DNA of 64,000 bases from NCBI RefSeq assembly GCF_002584985.1, contig NZ_NUPZ01000017.1, forward strand, positions 124,001 through 188,000, in the 5' to 3' direction. The stretch is from Bacillus sp. AFS029637 (GTDB lineage Bacteria > Bacillota > Bacilli > Bacillales > Bacillaceae_G). Made by a program: the position numbers and the translations under genes. The notes below the pieces were generated by a model. That model made no database searches. It worked only from the letters and a program-made list of their open reading frames with translations, and had not been told where the DNA came from. Shown one piece after another: positions 15,001 through 24,084 of the stretch (its first letter is position 1; every line of letters begins with the position of its first letter).

Positions 15001-16248
15001 TTGGCAAAAATCCGACCGTTTCGGGCCATTCGTCCAGTAGAAGGTAAAGCATTGCAAGTTGCAGCTTTACCGTATGACGTATTAAATAGTGAAGAAGCAA
15101 GAGAAGTTGTAAAAGGAAATCCGTATTCTTTTTTACACGTTGATAAAGCAGAAATCGACTTAGATCCGGCACTTTCACCATACGATGATCGCGTATATGA
15201 AAAAGCGGGTGAAAATTTAAAGCAATTTATACGAGAAGAAGTATTCATTCAAGATGAAGAGCCAGCGCTATACATTTATGAGCTGACGATGCAAGGAAGA
15301 ACGCAGTCAGGTCTTGTCGTTTGTACATCAATTGACGAGTATGAAGATGACACAATAAAAAAACATGAGAGAACGCGTCATGAAAAAGAACTAGATCGTA
15401 TTCGCCACGTTGATGTGTGTGACGCAAATACGGGTCCTATCTTTTTAACGTACCGTACTAAAGACGAAGTGAAACGTTTAATTGCAAGTTGGAAAGAAGA
15501 ACATACACCAATTTATAAATTTACAGCAGAAGACGGCGTTAGGCATGTTGCGTGGAAGATTGCAGACGAAGAAGTAATTACGACTTTAGTAAACGCATTT
15601 GAAGACATTCCGAACTTGTACATTGCAGATGGACATCACCGTTCCGCATCAGCTGCAAAAGTTGGACTTATGCGAAGAGAACAATATCCGAATTACACAG
15701 GAGAAGAGGAGTTTAACTTCTTCTTATCCGTTTTATTCCCTCACGATGAATTATCCATTTGGGACTATAACCGAGTTGTAAAAGACCTAAATGGCTTATC
15801 TGAAGAACAATTTTTAAAGCAAATCGCGCAATACTTTTATGTAGAAGAAGCAAATGTTTCTCCGTATAAACCAAATGAACCAAAATCATTTGGCATGTAT
15901 ATAAATGAGAAATGGTATAAGCTCACAGTGAAAGAGGAAACGTTTGATGCGAACGATCTTGTGAGAGGTTTGGATGTATCTATTCTGCAAGATCATTTAT
16001 TAAGCCAAGTACTTGAAATACATGATCCGCGCTCTGATTCACGCATTGACTTTGTCGGAGGAATCCGCGGATTAGAAGAACTAGAGCGTCTTGTAAATAG
16101 CGGTGAATATAAAGCTGCATTTGCATTATATCCAACGTCAATGGAAGCTTTATTAGCAATCGCAGACGCTGGGGAAGTTATGCCGCCAAAATCAACGTGG
16201 TTCGAACCGAAACTGCGTAGCGGGTTGTTTGTTCATTCTTTAAAGTAA
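15001..16248 (+). CDS. DUF1015 family protein
   Basis: 415 aa. The sequence from AKIRPFRAIRPVEGKALQVA, then 'LPYDVLNSEEAREVVKGNPYSFLHV', is the DUF1015 hallmark. The middle shows 'YIADGHHRSASAAKV', a nucleotide/ParB-like motif with GHHR, and the C-terminus ends 'MPPKSTWFEPKLRSGLFVHSL' as in the family. Some members have been linked to serine metabolism as serine kinases (SbnI-like), which fits its place after serC-serA. The likely start is TTG 15001 right after AGAGAGGA; an upstream in-frame TTG at 14971 lies in the IS end. The insertion now separates it from serA, and the sub-optimal TTG spacing may reflect the junction. Confidence 0.85.
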   Translation: MAKIRPFRAIRPVEGKALQVAALPYDVLNSEEAREVVKGNPYSFLHVDKAEIDLDPALSPYDDRVYEKAGENLKQFIREEVFIQDEEPALYIYELTMQGRTQSGLVVCTSIDEYEDDTIKKHERTRHEKELDRIRHVDVCDANTGPIFLTYRTKDEVKRLIASWKEEHTPIYKFTAEDGVRHVAWKIADEEVITTLVNAFEDIPNLYIADGHHRSASAAKVGLMRREQYPNYTGEEEFNFFLSVLFPHDELSIWDYNRVVKDLNGLSEEQFLKQIAQYFYVEEANVSPYKPNEPKSFGMYINEKWYKLTVKEETFDANDLVRGLDVSILQDHLLSQVLEIHDPRSDSRIDFVGGIRGLEELERLVNSGEYKAAFALYPTSMEALLAIADAGEVMPPKSTWFEPKLRSGLFVHSLK

Positions 16249-16267
16249 ATATAGACTTCTTTAGTTT

Positions 16268-16307
16268 GAAAAACCGAAATGATGTTTAATTTCGGTTTTT
16301 CTTTTTT
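16268..16307 (+). terminator. Terminator at the end of the serine operon
   Basis: GAAAAACCGAAAT and ATTTCGGTTTTTC form a perfect 13-bp stem with an eight-base loop, followed by seven T residues. Confidence 0.9.
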
Positions 16308-16333
16308 TAAAGTGTGTTTGAGGAGGGGTATCA

Positions 16334-16711
16334 ATGAAATTGCAAGTAGGGGAGAAAATCACCTTTGAGCGAACGTTTACGAAAGAGGATGTTGCGTTAT
16401 TTACAGAAGTGTCTAAGGATGAAGGCGTTCATCATGTTACACCAGATGAGCAGGGGAGATTTGTTGTACAAGGACTTTTAACATCAACGCTGCCTACAAA
16501 AATTGGTGGTGATTATAACGTACTAGCTCGCAAAATGGATTTTGAATTTTTACGTCCTGTTTTTAGCGGTGATACAATTCGTTGTGACGTAACCATTGAA
16601 CAATTTGAACTAGATGAAAAAAATCGCACGAAAATTATTACGACGTTTACATGTAGAAATCAACTAGAAAAGGAAGTAATGAAGGGGAGTTTTTCGGGGA
16701 TTATTCTTTAG
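16334..16711 (+). CDS. MaoC-like hot-dog fold dehydratase/thioesterase
   Basis: 125 aa, single hot-dog domain. 'LQVGEKITFERTFTKEDVALFTEVSKDEGVHH' matches the MaoC entry, in which D and H of the D.N..H motif are catalytic. Here the motif is changed to SKDEGVHH, so hydratase activity is uncertain. The rest, 'VVQGLLTSTLPTKIGGDY' and 'DFEFLRPVFSGDTIRCDVTI', is typical. It probably acts on acyl-CoA thioesters. It is a single gene with GAGGAGGGG as ribosome site. Confidence 0.75.
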   Translation: MKLQVGEKITFERTFTKEDVALFTEVSKDEGVHHVTPDEQGRFVVQGLLTSTLPTKIGGDYNVLARKMDFEFLRPVFSGDTIRCDVTIEQFELDEKNRTKIITTFTCRNQLEKEVMKGSFSGIIL

Positions 16712-16754
16712 TTAGTAGGAAAAGTAATGAATAGGTGGATAAACTCGTTAACAA

Positions 16755-16789
16755 AAAGGACATTCCTAGTATTACAAGGAATGTCCTTT
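16755..16789 (-). terminator. Terminator between convergent MaoC-like and DUF3224 genes
   Basis: AAAGGACATTCCT and AGGAATGTCCTTT are perfect 13-base arms. The leftward reading continues into a T-rich stretch (TTTTTG), so it mainly ends the DUF3224 gene; it may act both ways. Confidence 0.8.
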
Positions 16790-16797
16790 CCACTAAA

Positions 16798-17208
16798 TTA
16801 TAGGATATTTTGCTGAAATTCAAACTCTAAAATTAGTTTACTGGTTTGACCTGTAAACTGATAATTATAGGACCCTCTCAGACTTTCTAAGTTACCGGTG
16901 GCTTTGATAATTGTTCCTGGGGAATCTAAATTTCCTTTATCAAATATTCCTTGCTCTATAGCTGTAAATGTCCCTTGTTGTCCCTTATAAATTCCTTCAA
17001 AGTGTAAAAATCCAGAAATTTTAGCAGTAGCCAAGTGACCATCATTTATATTTGAGTCTAAATAATATAATAAGTATTCAACAAAAGCTTTTCCTTTTAA
17101 TTCACCATCAATATCATATTCAACATGGGCAATATTAATAGGGAAATCTTTTCTAGTATCATCGAGTAGTTTTTCATCCCATTTACTTACTGTAAATGTT
17201 ACTTCCAT
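16798..17208 (-). CDS. DUF3224 family protein
   Basis: 136 aa, beta-rich, cytosolic. The pattern AKISGFLHFEGIYKGQQGTF, then 'GTIIKATGNLESLRGSYNYQFTG', is the DUF3224 fold (G...h.G...G.G.L..L.G.), related to allene-oxide-cyclase-like barrels. No catalytic residues are established for the family. ATG preceded by AAAGGGGG. It is a single gene. Confidence 0.8.
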   Translation of the reverse strand: MEVTFTVSKWDEKLLDDTRKDFPINIAHVEYDIDGELKGKAFVEYLLYYLDSNINDGHLATAKISGFLHFEGIYKGQQGTFTAIEQGIFDKGNLDSPGTIIKATGNLESLRGSYNYQFTGQTSKLILEFEFQQNIL

Positions 17209-17308
17209 ACACGTAAATCCCCCTTTATCATTAGATAAGTAATCTCCATATCATTTAAAAAGTCCCAATTCACTGTCATATCTCATAGGAGTGTTTTTAT
17301 TTATTTGA

Positions 17309-17390
17309 GTGCCGCTATATCGTTATTAAGCTAACAAAATAAAATGCTCCCTAAAATGAAAGATACGCTATTCTTTCTGTAGGATCAGGA
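17309..17390 (+). repeat. Copy 1 of a dispersed ~85-bp intergenic repeat
   Basis: The text CGTTATTAAGCTAACAAAA ... TACGCTATTCTTTCTG recurs with small changes at 37971-38060 and, for its first half and inverted, at 45975-46017. All copies lie between genes. It is a non-coding repeat, different from bcr1. Confidence 0.55.
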
Positions 17391-17425
17391 CAACATAAAA
17401 CTTATGGCTCTACTTATTTAAAGTT

Positions 17426-18457
17426 TCACTCCACGCCACTTTCTAAAATAGAGAAAGATCTATTTTCACAATCAATTTCTGCCATCGCGCCGTAAGTTAA
17501 AATAAACTTCGGTTCAGTATGACCAAAATTTAAATTATAAAGAATCGGCAAATCTTCTAAGTTATATTCCTTCATAATTTTCAGTATTTCATGTTTATAT
17601 TCTTCGTAATATTGTTCGTCTTTTGGTTTACCAAAAATGATTCCCTTTGCTTTTTGCAGAATGCCTTGCGCTGCATAATTTCGCAACCAATATTTTATAT
17701 AACTTGGTTCTGGATGTTCTTCAGATGTTTCAAAGAAAAGGATACTATTCTCCCAATGTTTTTTCTCAGGCCAAAGTTCCGTTCCTTTTACAAATTCGAG
17801 TACTTCTATACATCCACCAATTAAACGCCCTTGTACAGTGGTAGAGCCTTGAAGTAGCTCATATCCATTGTTTTGCTGCATCGTACGCCTTGTATTTTTA
17901 TTTATTTCTATCCATTCCAAACGCTCACTCGTCCATTCATGAGCTGGTTGAATTTCGCCAATCGTTTCATTGGAAAAGAGCGTTCGATTTACCATCTCAA
18001 TCGTATATGGATCCATTGCTACATTTTCGGCAAAGTCGGTCAAAATTGCTGGACCGTATAAAGAGGAAAGACCTGCTTTATGACAAAATAAATGTGAAAC
18101 GGTATCGTCAGAGTACCCCATAAAAATTTTCGGGTTTTCACGTATCACATTAAAATCTATATAAGGAAGCAAACGGATGCTATCGTCTCCACCTATATTC
18201 GTAATAATTGCTTTCACGCGCGTATCTTTAAATGCAGTCATTAAATCTTCCGCACGAGCCTCTGGGTTGTTATAAAGGTATTCGCTACCTTTTAAACTAT
18301 TCGGCATTGGGATAACGGTAAGACCGAAAACTTCTTCTAATCTTTTTACTCCTTGCTCATACCGCCATCGTAGCTTAGCATCACCTGCGCCTCCCCACGA
18401 AGCACTTACTGTCGCCACAATATCTCCTGCTTGTAATCTTTTTGGTTTTATTAACAT
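17426..18457 (-). CDS. S66 family peptidase, MccF-like (LD-carboxypeptidase fold)
   Basis: 343 aa. The catalytic serine is Ser116 in FMGYSDDT, with Glu243 (LFFETSEE) and His313 (FGHTEPK), the complete S66 triad in the expected order. The MccF branch cleaves the amide bond of microcin C7-type aminoacyl sulfamoyl adenylates and related compounds, giving resistance; other S66 members trim peptidoglycan. The sequence 'IITNIGGDDSIRLLPYID' is characteristic of the MccF side. There is no signal peptide, so it acts in the cytoplasm, which also favours MccF-like detoxification. Ribosome site AGGAGCGG. It stands alone. Confidence 0.88.
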   Translation of the reverse strand: MLIKPKRLQAGDIVATVSASWGGAGDAKLRWRYEQGVKRLEEVFGLTVIPMPNSLKGSEYLYNNPEARAEDLMTAFKDTRVKAIITNIGGDDSIRLLPYIDFNVIRENPKIFMGYSDDTVSHLFCHKAGLSSLYGPAILTDFAENVAMDPYTIEMVNRTLFSNETIGEIQPAHEWTSERLEWIEINKNTRRTMQQNNGYELLQGSTTVQGRLIGGCIEVLEFVKGTELWPEKKHWENSILFFETSEEHPEPSYIKYWLRNYAAQGILQKAKGIIFGKPKDEQYYEEYKHEILKIMKEYNLEDLPILYNLNFGHTEPKFILTYGAMAEIDCENRSFSILESGVE

Positions 18458-18550
18458 TTTAACTCCGCTCCTACATAATGTAATGGACTACGATTATACA
18501 AACTGTATAGTTGAAAAACATTGTATGTGACATTAGTTTCTGCATCATGA

Positions 18551-18703
18551 ACCGATATACCTGCTGAGATTCAAGAACATCGCCTTATTGCTGAATATGG
18601 GATAATCTATAATGTTAAGCAAGCATGGCATGTGAAATCAAAACTGTACTTGCAGTACATAATAAATAAAGTTACAGCACTTTTTTATGCCATACCGATT
18701 TAG
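18551..18703 (+). pseudogene. Unidentified 50-codon gene fragment in a 355-base intergenic region
   Basis: Between an in-frame TGA and a TAG lies a protein-like stretch (DIPAEIQEHRLIAEYGIIYN and onward) without a start codon or ribosome site. It is probably the remnant of a lost gene; the family is not recognised. The rest of 18458-18814 holds AT-rich promoter DNA for the YitT gene, including GATATAATAG near 18754. Confidence 0.25.
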
Positions 18704-18814
18704 AATGAATTTTAATTAAAATAAAAATAGACTACTGTTCGATTTGAATATTCCACGATATAATAGTGAGAGTTTATGGCAGAATAAATATTTACATAAG
18801 AAGTGAGGTACTAT

Positions 18815-19654
18815 ATGAAAAAACGAACGACAGACATTATTTTTATTATTATTGGTGCATTCCTTTTTGCATTAGGTGTGAATTTATTTGTTATCCCGAA
18901 TGAGTTCGGTGAGGGCGGGGTAACAGGTATCACGATCATTACGTACTATTTATTTGAATGGTCACCAGGTTTAGTCAACTTAATTTTAAATGCGATTTTA
19001 TTAATAGTTGGATACAAATTTTTGAATAAGATCACAACAATTTATACAATCATTGCTGTAGTTACGAACTCGCTGTTCCTTCATTTGACAGAAGGATGGA
19101 CGATTACTTCGGATGAAATGCTCGTAAATGCCATTTTCGGAGGAATATTTATAGGATGTGGTATTGGGCTAATCATTCGAGTTGGCGGAACAACTGCAGG
19201 TACTACCATTTTAGCGAGGATGACGCATAAATATTTAGGTTGGAGCATTAGCTACGGTCTATTGTTCTTCGATTTAATCGTTGCGTTCTCATCTTATTTC
19301 ATCATTGGTGCAGAAAAACTAATGCTGACAATTATTATGCTTTATGTCGGAACGAAAGTAATGGAATTTGTAATCGAAGGTTTGAATCCGAAGAAGGCCA
19401 TTACGATTATTTCTGATAACCCGAATAAAATTGCCGGGAAGGTTACTACTTTAATGGGCAGAGGGGTTACAGTGTACTCAGGTCATGGCTATTACACGAA
19501 AACGCCGAAGGAAATTCTTTATATTGTTATTAATAAGCAAGAAGTAGTGAAGTTAAAGCGGATCGTTCAAACTACGGATCCGGCTGCTTTCATCGCTATA
19601 CACGATGTTCGTGATGTGTTTGGTGAAGGATTTGTTGATATTTCTAAGGCTTAA
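18815..19654 (+). CDS. YitT family membrane protein
   Basis: 279 aa. Five or so hydrophobic segments in residues 5-175 form the YitT (DUF161) membrane domain, with 'GVNLFVIPNEFGEGGVTGI' and 'GGIFIGCGIGLIIRVGGTTAGTTI' as its two internal repeats. A C-terminal cytosolic DUF2179 domain follows (KAITIISDNPNKI..., ending DVFGEGFVDISKA). The family is implicated in transport or envelope stress, but the function is unproven. ATG 18815 has AAGTGAGG upstream, chosen over a GTG-like upstream extension. Confidence 0.88.
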   Translation: MKKRTTDIIFIIIGAFLFALGVNLFVIPNEFGEGGVTGITIITYYLFEWSPGLVNLILNAILLIVGYKFLNKITTIYTIIAVVTNSLFLHLTEGWTITSDEMLVNAIFGGIFIGCGIGLIIRVGGTTAGTTILARMTHKYLGWSISYGLLFFDLIVAFSSYFIIGAEKLMLTIIMLYVGTKVMEFVIEGLNPKKAITIISDNPNKIAGKVTTLMGRGVTVYSGHGYYTKTPKEILYIVINKQEVVKLKRIVQTTDPAAFIAIHDVRDVFGEGFVDISKA

Positions 19655-19705
19655 TAATAGTTAGAACTTGTTTTTTTGTTAAAATAATCTTAATACTAAA
19701 ATGTG

Positions 19706-19748
19706 AGAATCTATTTTGAATAATCTTTTTTCAAAATAGATTCTTTTT
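19706..19748 (+). terminator. Terminator after the YitT gene
   Basis: AGAATCTATTTTGAA and TTCAAAATAGATTCT form a perfect 15-bp stem with a nine-base loop, followed by TTTT. Confidence 0.85.
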
Positions 19749-19750
19749 AA

Positions 19751-19860
19751 TTATCCCGCTATTTGCCGGGCAGTAAGACTCCACCTCAAAATGCAGCGAA
19801 AGCAAAGAAGTTAGGTGAGGGACGGGCTGCCGGTAAAAGTCCAATTGGTTCAACTTTTAT
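19751..19860 (+). repeat. bcr1 element, 3'-truncated
   Basis: It begins TTATCCCGCTATTTGCCGGG, the first stem of bcr1, and contains CCACCTC...GAGG and the CCAATTGGTTCAACT box also found in the copy at 57598. The terminal stem and TTTCACTTTAT end are missing. It lies in the leader region before hssR. Confidence 0.7.
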
Positions 19861-19961
19861 AAGAAACAACTGTTTCATACCATATTGTTTTTCTTTTTCT
19901 TGCAAAAAAACCAATTGTTTCTTAATGTAAGAATGTAGAAGGACGAACGAGAGAGGGTTTA

Positions 19962-20639
19962 ATGAAGATGATACATATTTTATTAGCTGATGATGATAAG
20001 CATATTAGAGAGTTATTACATTACCATTTACAAAAAGAGGGATTTAAAGTTTTTGAAGCGGAAGATGGAAAGATAGCGCAAGGCGTGTTAGAGAAGGAAA
20101 ATATTCATCTTGCGATAGTGGACATTATGATGCCGTATGTGGATGGCTATACGTTATGTGAAGAAATCAGAAAGTATCATGATATACCGGTTATTTTATT
20201 AACTGCAAAAGATCAGTTAGTCGATAAAGAAAAAGGATTCATTTCTGGTACGGACGATTATATTGTAAAACCATTTGAACCAGCTGAAGTGATTTTCCGT
20301 ATGAAAGCATTATTGCGCCGTTATCAAATGCTGAGTGCTGACATTATTACACTCCACGGAACGACAATTGATCGTAAAGGTGTCGAGGTAAAGTGTAACG
20401 GTCAAACAATTTTGCTTCCTTTAAAGGAATTTGAGTTATTATCACAACTTGCTAGTTATCCTGGAAGAACATTTTCAAGAGAAGAATTAATTGAACTAGT
20501 ATGGGGAATGGATTTTGAAGGGGATGAACGAACAGTTGACGTTCATGTGAAAAGACTGAGAGATCGTTTCTCAAAGCGAACAGATGATTTTCAAATTACA
20601 ACGGTGCGCGGACTCGGTTATAAGTTGGAGTTGAAATAA
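19962..20639 (+). CDS. hssR: Heme response regulator HssR (OmpR family)
   Basis: 225 aa. The receiver domain has the acidic pocket ADDDKH, the phospho-acceptor D54 (IVDIMMP), T82 in LLTAKD and K104 in YIVKPFE. 'DKEKGFISGTDDY' is the HssR-type version of this region. The C-terminal OmpR winged helix ends VRGLGYKLELK. HssR, phosphorylated by HssS during heme stress, activates hrtBA, found 4.3 kb downstream with a matching direct repeat. The start is ATG 19962, but ATG 19968 is better spaced from GAGAGGG. It is followed by hssS after one base. Confidence 0.9.
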   Translation: MKMIHILLADDDKHIRELLHYHLQKEGFKVFEAEDGKIAQGVLEKENIHLAIVDIMMPYVDGYTLCEEIRKYHDIPVILLTAKDQLVDKEKGFISGTDDYIVKPFEPAEVIFRMKALLRRYQMLSADIITLHGTTIDRKGVEVKCNGQTILLPLKEFELLSQLASYPGRTFSREELIELVWGMDFEGDERTVDVHVKRLRDRFSKRTDDFQITTVRGLGYKLELK

Positions 20640-20640
20640 G

Positions 20641-22017
20641 ATGAAATCATTATATTCTAGATTTGTTTTTATGACGGTTGGTATTATGCTACTTAGTAGT
20701 ATAATTGGCTTTTTATTAACAAATGTATATTATCAAGTGAAGTTAAAACCTTATAATAGTGAAAAGATTTTAACGTATGCCGAGGAAGTAAAATCATTAT
20801 ATGAAAAGCAAAGTGAAGAGAATAAAGAGGCATACTTACAGTCTATTGCGAAATTAGGATATGAAATTTATATTGTCGATGACCAAAAGAATGGAAGGCG
20901 TATCGGCAATGCGTTTCGTAAGACGACAATAAGTGATGATACTGTTCAGAAAGTATTGCATGGCGAAACGTTTAATGGCGTTTCCACATATCCGACCCGC
21001 CTATTTATTACAGGTTTCTTCGATAATGAGTTAATTAATAGCGTCGGTGTACCAGTGCAACATGGTGATAAACAGTACGCTTTATTTATTCGTCCTGACA
21101 TTCAGAACCAATTTGGCGAGATGCGAATTTTCTTAGCGGTATTACTTGTGTTTATCGTGCTATTAAGTATCATTTTTATAGCAATTGCAGCAGGTTATAT
21201 CGTTCGCCCCATTCGTACATTTACGAGGGCTACGCAAAAAATTGCAAGTGGTAAATATGATATCGAATTAGACGTAAAACGAAAAGATGAAATTGGTACG
21301 TTAGCTACGAGCTTCCAGAAGATGACGAAAAGTATAAAAGAATTGGATGAAATGAGACAAGAATTCGTTTCGAATGTCTCGCATGAATTTCAATCGCCGC
21401 TTTCTTCCATACAAGGTTTTTCGAAAACATTGCAAACAGAAAAGATGAGTGAAGAAGAAAGAAATTATTATTTACGAATTATTGAGGGCGAAAGTAAGCG
21501 AATGTCTAGTTTATGTAAACAGTTACTTACGCTAGCTTCTTTAGATAAAGAAGAGAAAGTATTGCAGATAAAAGAATTCAATTTACAAAAGCAAATTAAA
21601 GACGTCATTTTTATGCTCGAATGGAAATGGCGTGAAAAAGATATAGCTGTTGAGTTTGATGTGCCAGACATTACAATACAAGGTGATGAAAACTTACTTC
21701 ATCAAGTATGGAGTAATATTTTTATGAATAGTATTAAGTTTTCAAACGATGCTGGGACGATTGAATTTTTCGTGGAAGAATTAGAGTCTAGCGTTATGAT
21801 CTCTATATCCGATAATGGAATCGGCATGGAAAAGGAAGAAATGGAACGTATTTTTGATCGTTTTTACAAAGTAGATACGGCAAGGGCAAGAAACGTGGAA
21901 GGTAGCGGATTAGGATTATCGATCGTACAGAAAATCGTTGAACTGCATCAAGGAACCGTTTCGGTATATAGCAAGAAAGGGGAAGGGACGACTGTTCGGG
22001 TTGAGCTTCCGAAATAA
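20641..22017 (+). CDS. hssS: Heme sensor histidine kinase HssS
   Basis: 458 aa. Two membrane helices (about residues 9-30 and 164-186) frame an extracytoplasmic sensor loop of about 135 residues. A HAMP domain (IVRPIRTFTRATQKIASG...) follows, then the H-box with His248 in NVSHEFQSPLSS. The ATPase part carries the N-box, 'ISDNGIGMEKEEMERIFDRFY' and GSGLGLSIV. In this family it senses heme or heme-induced membrane damage and phosphorylates HssR. It starts one base after the hssR stop, so the two are translationally coupled. Confidence 0.9.
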   Translation: MKSLYSRFVFMTVGIMLLSSIIGFLLTNVYYQVKLKPYNSEKILTYAEEVKSLYEKQSEENKEAYLQSIAKLGYEIYIVDDQKNGRRIGNAFRKTTISDDTVQKVLHGETFNGVSTYPTRLFITGFFDNELINSVGVPVQHGDKQYALFIRPDIQNQFGEMRIFLAVLLVFIVLLSIIFIAIAAGYIVRPIRTFTRATQKIASGKYDIELDVKRKDEIGTLATSFQKMTKSIKELDEMRQEFVSNVSHEFQSPLSSIQGFSKTLQTEKMSEEERNYYLRIIEGESKRMSSLCKQLLTLASLDKEEKVLQIKEFNLQKQIKDVIFMLEWKWREKDIAVEFDVPDITIQGDENLLHQVWSNIFMNSIKFSNDAGTIEFFVEELESSVMISISDNGIGMEKEEMERIFDRFYKVDTARARNVEGSGLGLSIVQKIVELHQGTVSVYSKKGEGTTVRVELPK

Positions 22018-22025
22018 ATGTAAGG

Positions 22026-22058
22026 GAAGAGGCTGTTTGGAACGGCCTCTTCTTTTTT
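22026..22058 (+). terminator. Terminator after hssRS
   Basis: GAAGAGGC and GCCTCTTC form a stem with an 11-base loop, followed by six T residues. Confidence 0.85.
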
Positions 22059-22222
22059 GTTCGTTAGTCTACGTGTAAAGTGAAAAAATGTGAGTCATTT
22101 TAATTACAGAATCGGGACGAGTTTGTGGAGTGAGATTAGCAGGAAGTTTATTTGAAAATGTAGAATCCCTACAGAGTTATAAGGGTTTGATGAGAACTGT
22201 AACTATTTAGGGGGAGATTATT

Positions 22223-22693
22223 TTGAAACGAGTTGATTTGTTATTAAATGCACTAGATTCAACATTCGATAAAGAGAGTTGGTATGCACCGTTTAAACAT
22301 GCTATAGAAGGACTTACAGCCGAACAGGCTATGTGGAAGCCATCTGGAGAGGTAACGAACACCATTTGGGAGAACGTTAATCATCTCACATATTACAAAG
22401 AGCGGCTTGCTGCAAACTTGGAAGGCCGTGAATGGACAAATAATCTCGATGGTGGTGAAACCTTCTATCTTACCAATCAATCTAATGATGAGAAAGAATG
22501 GAAGAAAGTCGTTGAACGTTCTGAAAATGCTCAACGTAATTTAAGACAGGTGTTGAGTGCAATTACTGAAAAAGAGCTTGAGCAAAATTCACTTGAGGGG
22601 AAATTACTGGACATCATGCTTCATGATGCTTATCATACGGGCCAAATTATTCAATTAAGGAAAATGCAGGGGGCATGGCCAGCAAATCGTTGA
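22223..22693 (+). CDS. DinB/DUF664-like four-helix protein
   Basis: 156 aa. The fold is a DinB/YfiT four-helix bundle. The metal-binding histidines are in WENVNHLTYYKERL and LHDAYHTGQIIQLRK, the complete H...HxxxH set. Such proteins are thought to be metal- and thiol-dependent transferases. The start is a TTG with GGGGGAG seven bases upstream. It lies between the two heme-response operons but has its own terminator, and there is no evidence of a link to heme. Confidence 0.85.
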   Translation: MKRVDLLLNALDSTFDKESWYAPFKHAIEGLTAEQAMWKPSGEVTNTIWENVNHLTYYKERLAANLEGREWTNNLDGGETFYLTNQSNDEKEWKKVVERSENAQRNLRQVLSAITEKELEQNSLEGKLLDIMLHDAYHTGQIIQLRKMQGAWPANR

Positions 22694-22751
22694 TAGAACG
22701 TTCTAGTTCGTTCTATTAAAGAGCGTTATTATTGAATAAAACTTACATCCG

Positions 22752-22789
22752 AGCATAACCCCGTTCTAAATTTAGAACGGGGTTATGCT
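22752..22789. terminator. 38-bp perfect palindrome, bidirectional terminator
   Basis: AGCATAACCCCGTTCTAAA and its exact complement meet with no spacer, between the convergent DinB and MFS genes. T-rich DNA follows on the rightward side (TTGTTTGC). Confidence 0.75.
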
Positions 22790-22795
22790 TGTTTG

Positions 22796-24055
22796 CTATA
22801 AAGCTGCACCTTTCCCACGTTCTTCCTTAAACCGAACCCCAAAAGTATCCGCTGTAATTTCATCAGCTTTCGGCAATGCTCGTAATTTCGGATGAAGTAG
22901 CCATACGAGAGAAATGAATAAGATTCCGATGCTTGCGAGCGCGAAAATGAGTTGGCTACTAAATACATTCGCAGTGTATCCGCCAATTAAAGAACCAAAC
23001 GGCATCGCAATGGTGCCCATACTTCGCATGACAGAGTTGATGCGTCCAATATATTGATTTGGAATTACAATTTGACTAATTGTCGCAAATAATATGTTGG
23101 TCGCACCAATTGGTATCCAAGCTAGGCCGAATAAGAAAATAGATAGCCATTGAAACGGTACAATCGTAGAGAAAAACCAAAAGACAGCACCAGCCGCAAA
23201 GCTAATAATGGAAACACGGCCAACATGACGTTTACCAACCCACGAACTGAATAGTGCTCCGATTAGACTACCAGCTGATATAGCGGCTAAAAAGAAGCCG
23301 TATAATTTCACACCGCCTAAAGAGTCAGCGAAAGAAGGGAGTATTGCCATCGTCATACCGATTGAAAAATTAGCGACAACGGAACCGATTAAGAATACGC
23401 CCATTAATGAACGGAAGACGATTGAAAAACCTTCTTTTAAATCAGAGAAATATTGTTTAGTTGAAAGTGATGTGTTTGCTTCGGTTTGTTTCGGTATTTT
23501 TAATGAAAAGAACAAAAGGGCAGTAATCGCGAATGTAAAAGAGTCGATTACATATAAAGTAACGGCGCCAAATAGTGCTACTAATATTCCAGAAAGAGTC
23601 GTACAAATTAAATCGATGCCTTGATATGCAAATGAGAAGAGTGAATTTCCTTTTAATAGTTGTGTTTTATGCAGTAGAAGTGGTAAAGCTTTCGATTGTG
23701 CGGGATAGGCGAATTGTTCGATAAAAGCTACGATGGGCATAACGATGAGTAGTAGGTGGACTGTTAGTAGGTCAAAGTAGTGTGTAATAGGAATGATTAA
23801 AATAAGAATGCATTGCAAAACTTGTGTGATGACGAGGGTGTTTTTAATTGACCATCTATCAACGAATGGACCGGTAAGAAATTGAAGTGCAGAAGGTAAT
23901 AACGTAAGAAAACCAGCTAATCCAGAATAAAAAGGATTGCCACTTAGTTTATATACGAGCCACATCGCCGCTACATAATACAAACTATCTCCTATGTTTG
24001 TAAAAATTCTCCCTAAAAATAATAAGAAGAAATTCCTGTTTTTTAATACGTCCAC
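22796..24055 (-). CDS. MFS efflux transporter (MFS_3 type)
   Basis: 419 aa, about 12 transmembrane segments. The N-terminal 'FLLFLGRIFTNIGDSLYYVAAMWLVY' and the 'VDRWSIKNTLVITQ' loop match the MFS_3/enterobactin-exporter-like subgroup, usually drug or metabolite exporters. The cytosolic C-terminal tail is charged (about residues 390-419). GTG start with AAAGGAG. The upstream ArsR-type gene, same direction and 70 bases away, and an operator-like inverted repeat in the gap suggest it is the regulated target. The substrate is unknown. Confidence 0.85.
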   Translation of the reverse strand: MDVLKNRNFFLLFLGRIFTNIGDSLYYVAAMWLVYKLSGNPFYSGLAGFLTLLPSALQFLTGPFVDRWSIKNTLVITQVLQCILILIIPITHYFDLLTVHLLLIVMPIVAFIEQFAYPAQSKALPLLLHKTQLLKGNSLFSFAYQGIDLICTTLSGILVALFGAVTLYVIDSFTFAITALLFFSLKIPKQTEANTSLSTKQYFSDLKEGFSIVFRSLMGVFLIGSVVANFSIGMTMAILPSFADSLGGVKLYGFFLAAISAGSLIGALFSSWVGKRHVGRVSIISFAAGAVFWFFSTIVPFQWLSIFLFGLAWIPIGATNILFATISQIVIPNQYIGRINSVMRSMGTIAMPFGSLIGGYTANVFSSQLIFALASIGILFISLVWLLHPKLRALPKADEITADTFGVRFKEERGKGAAL

Positions 24056-24084
24056 TTTATCTACTCCTTTATAAAAAAATTAAT

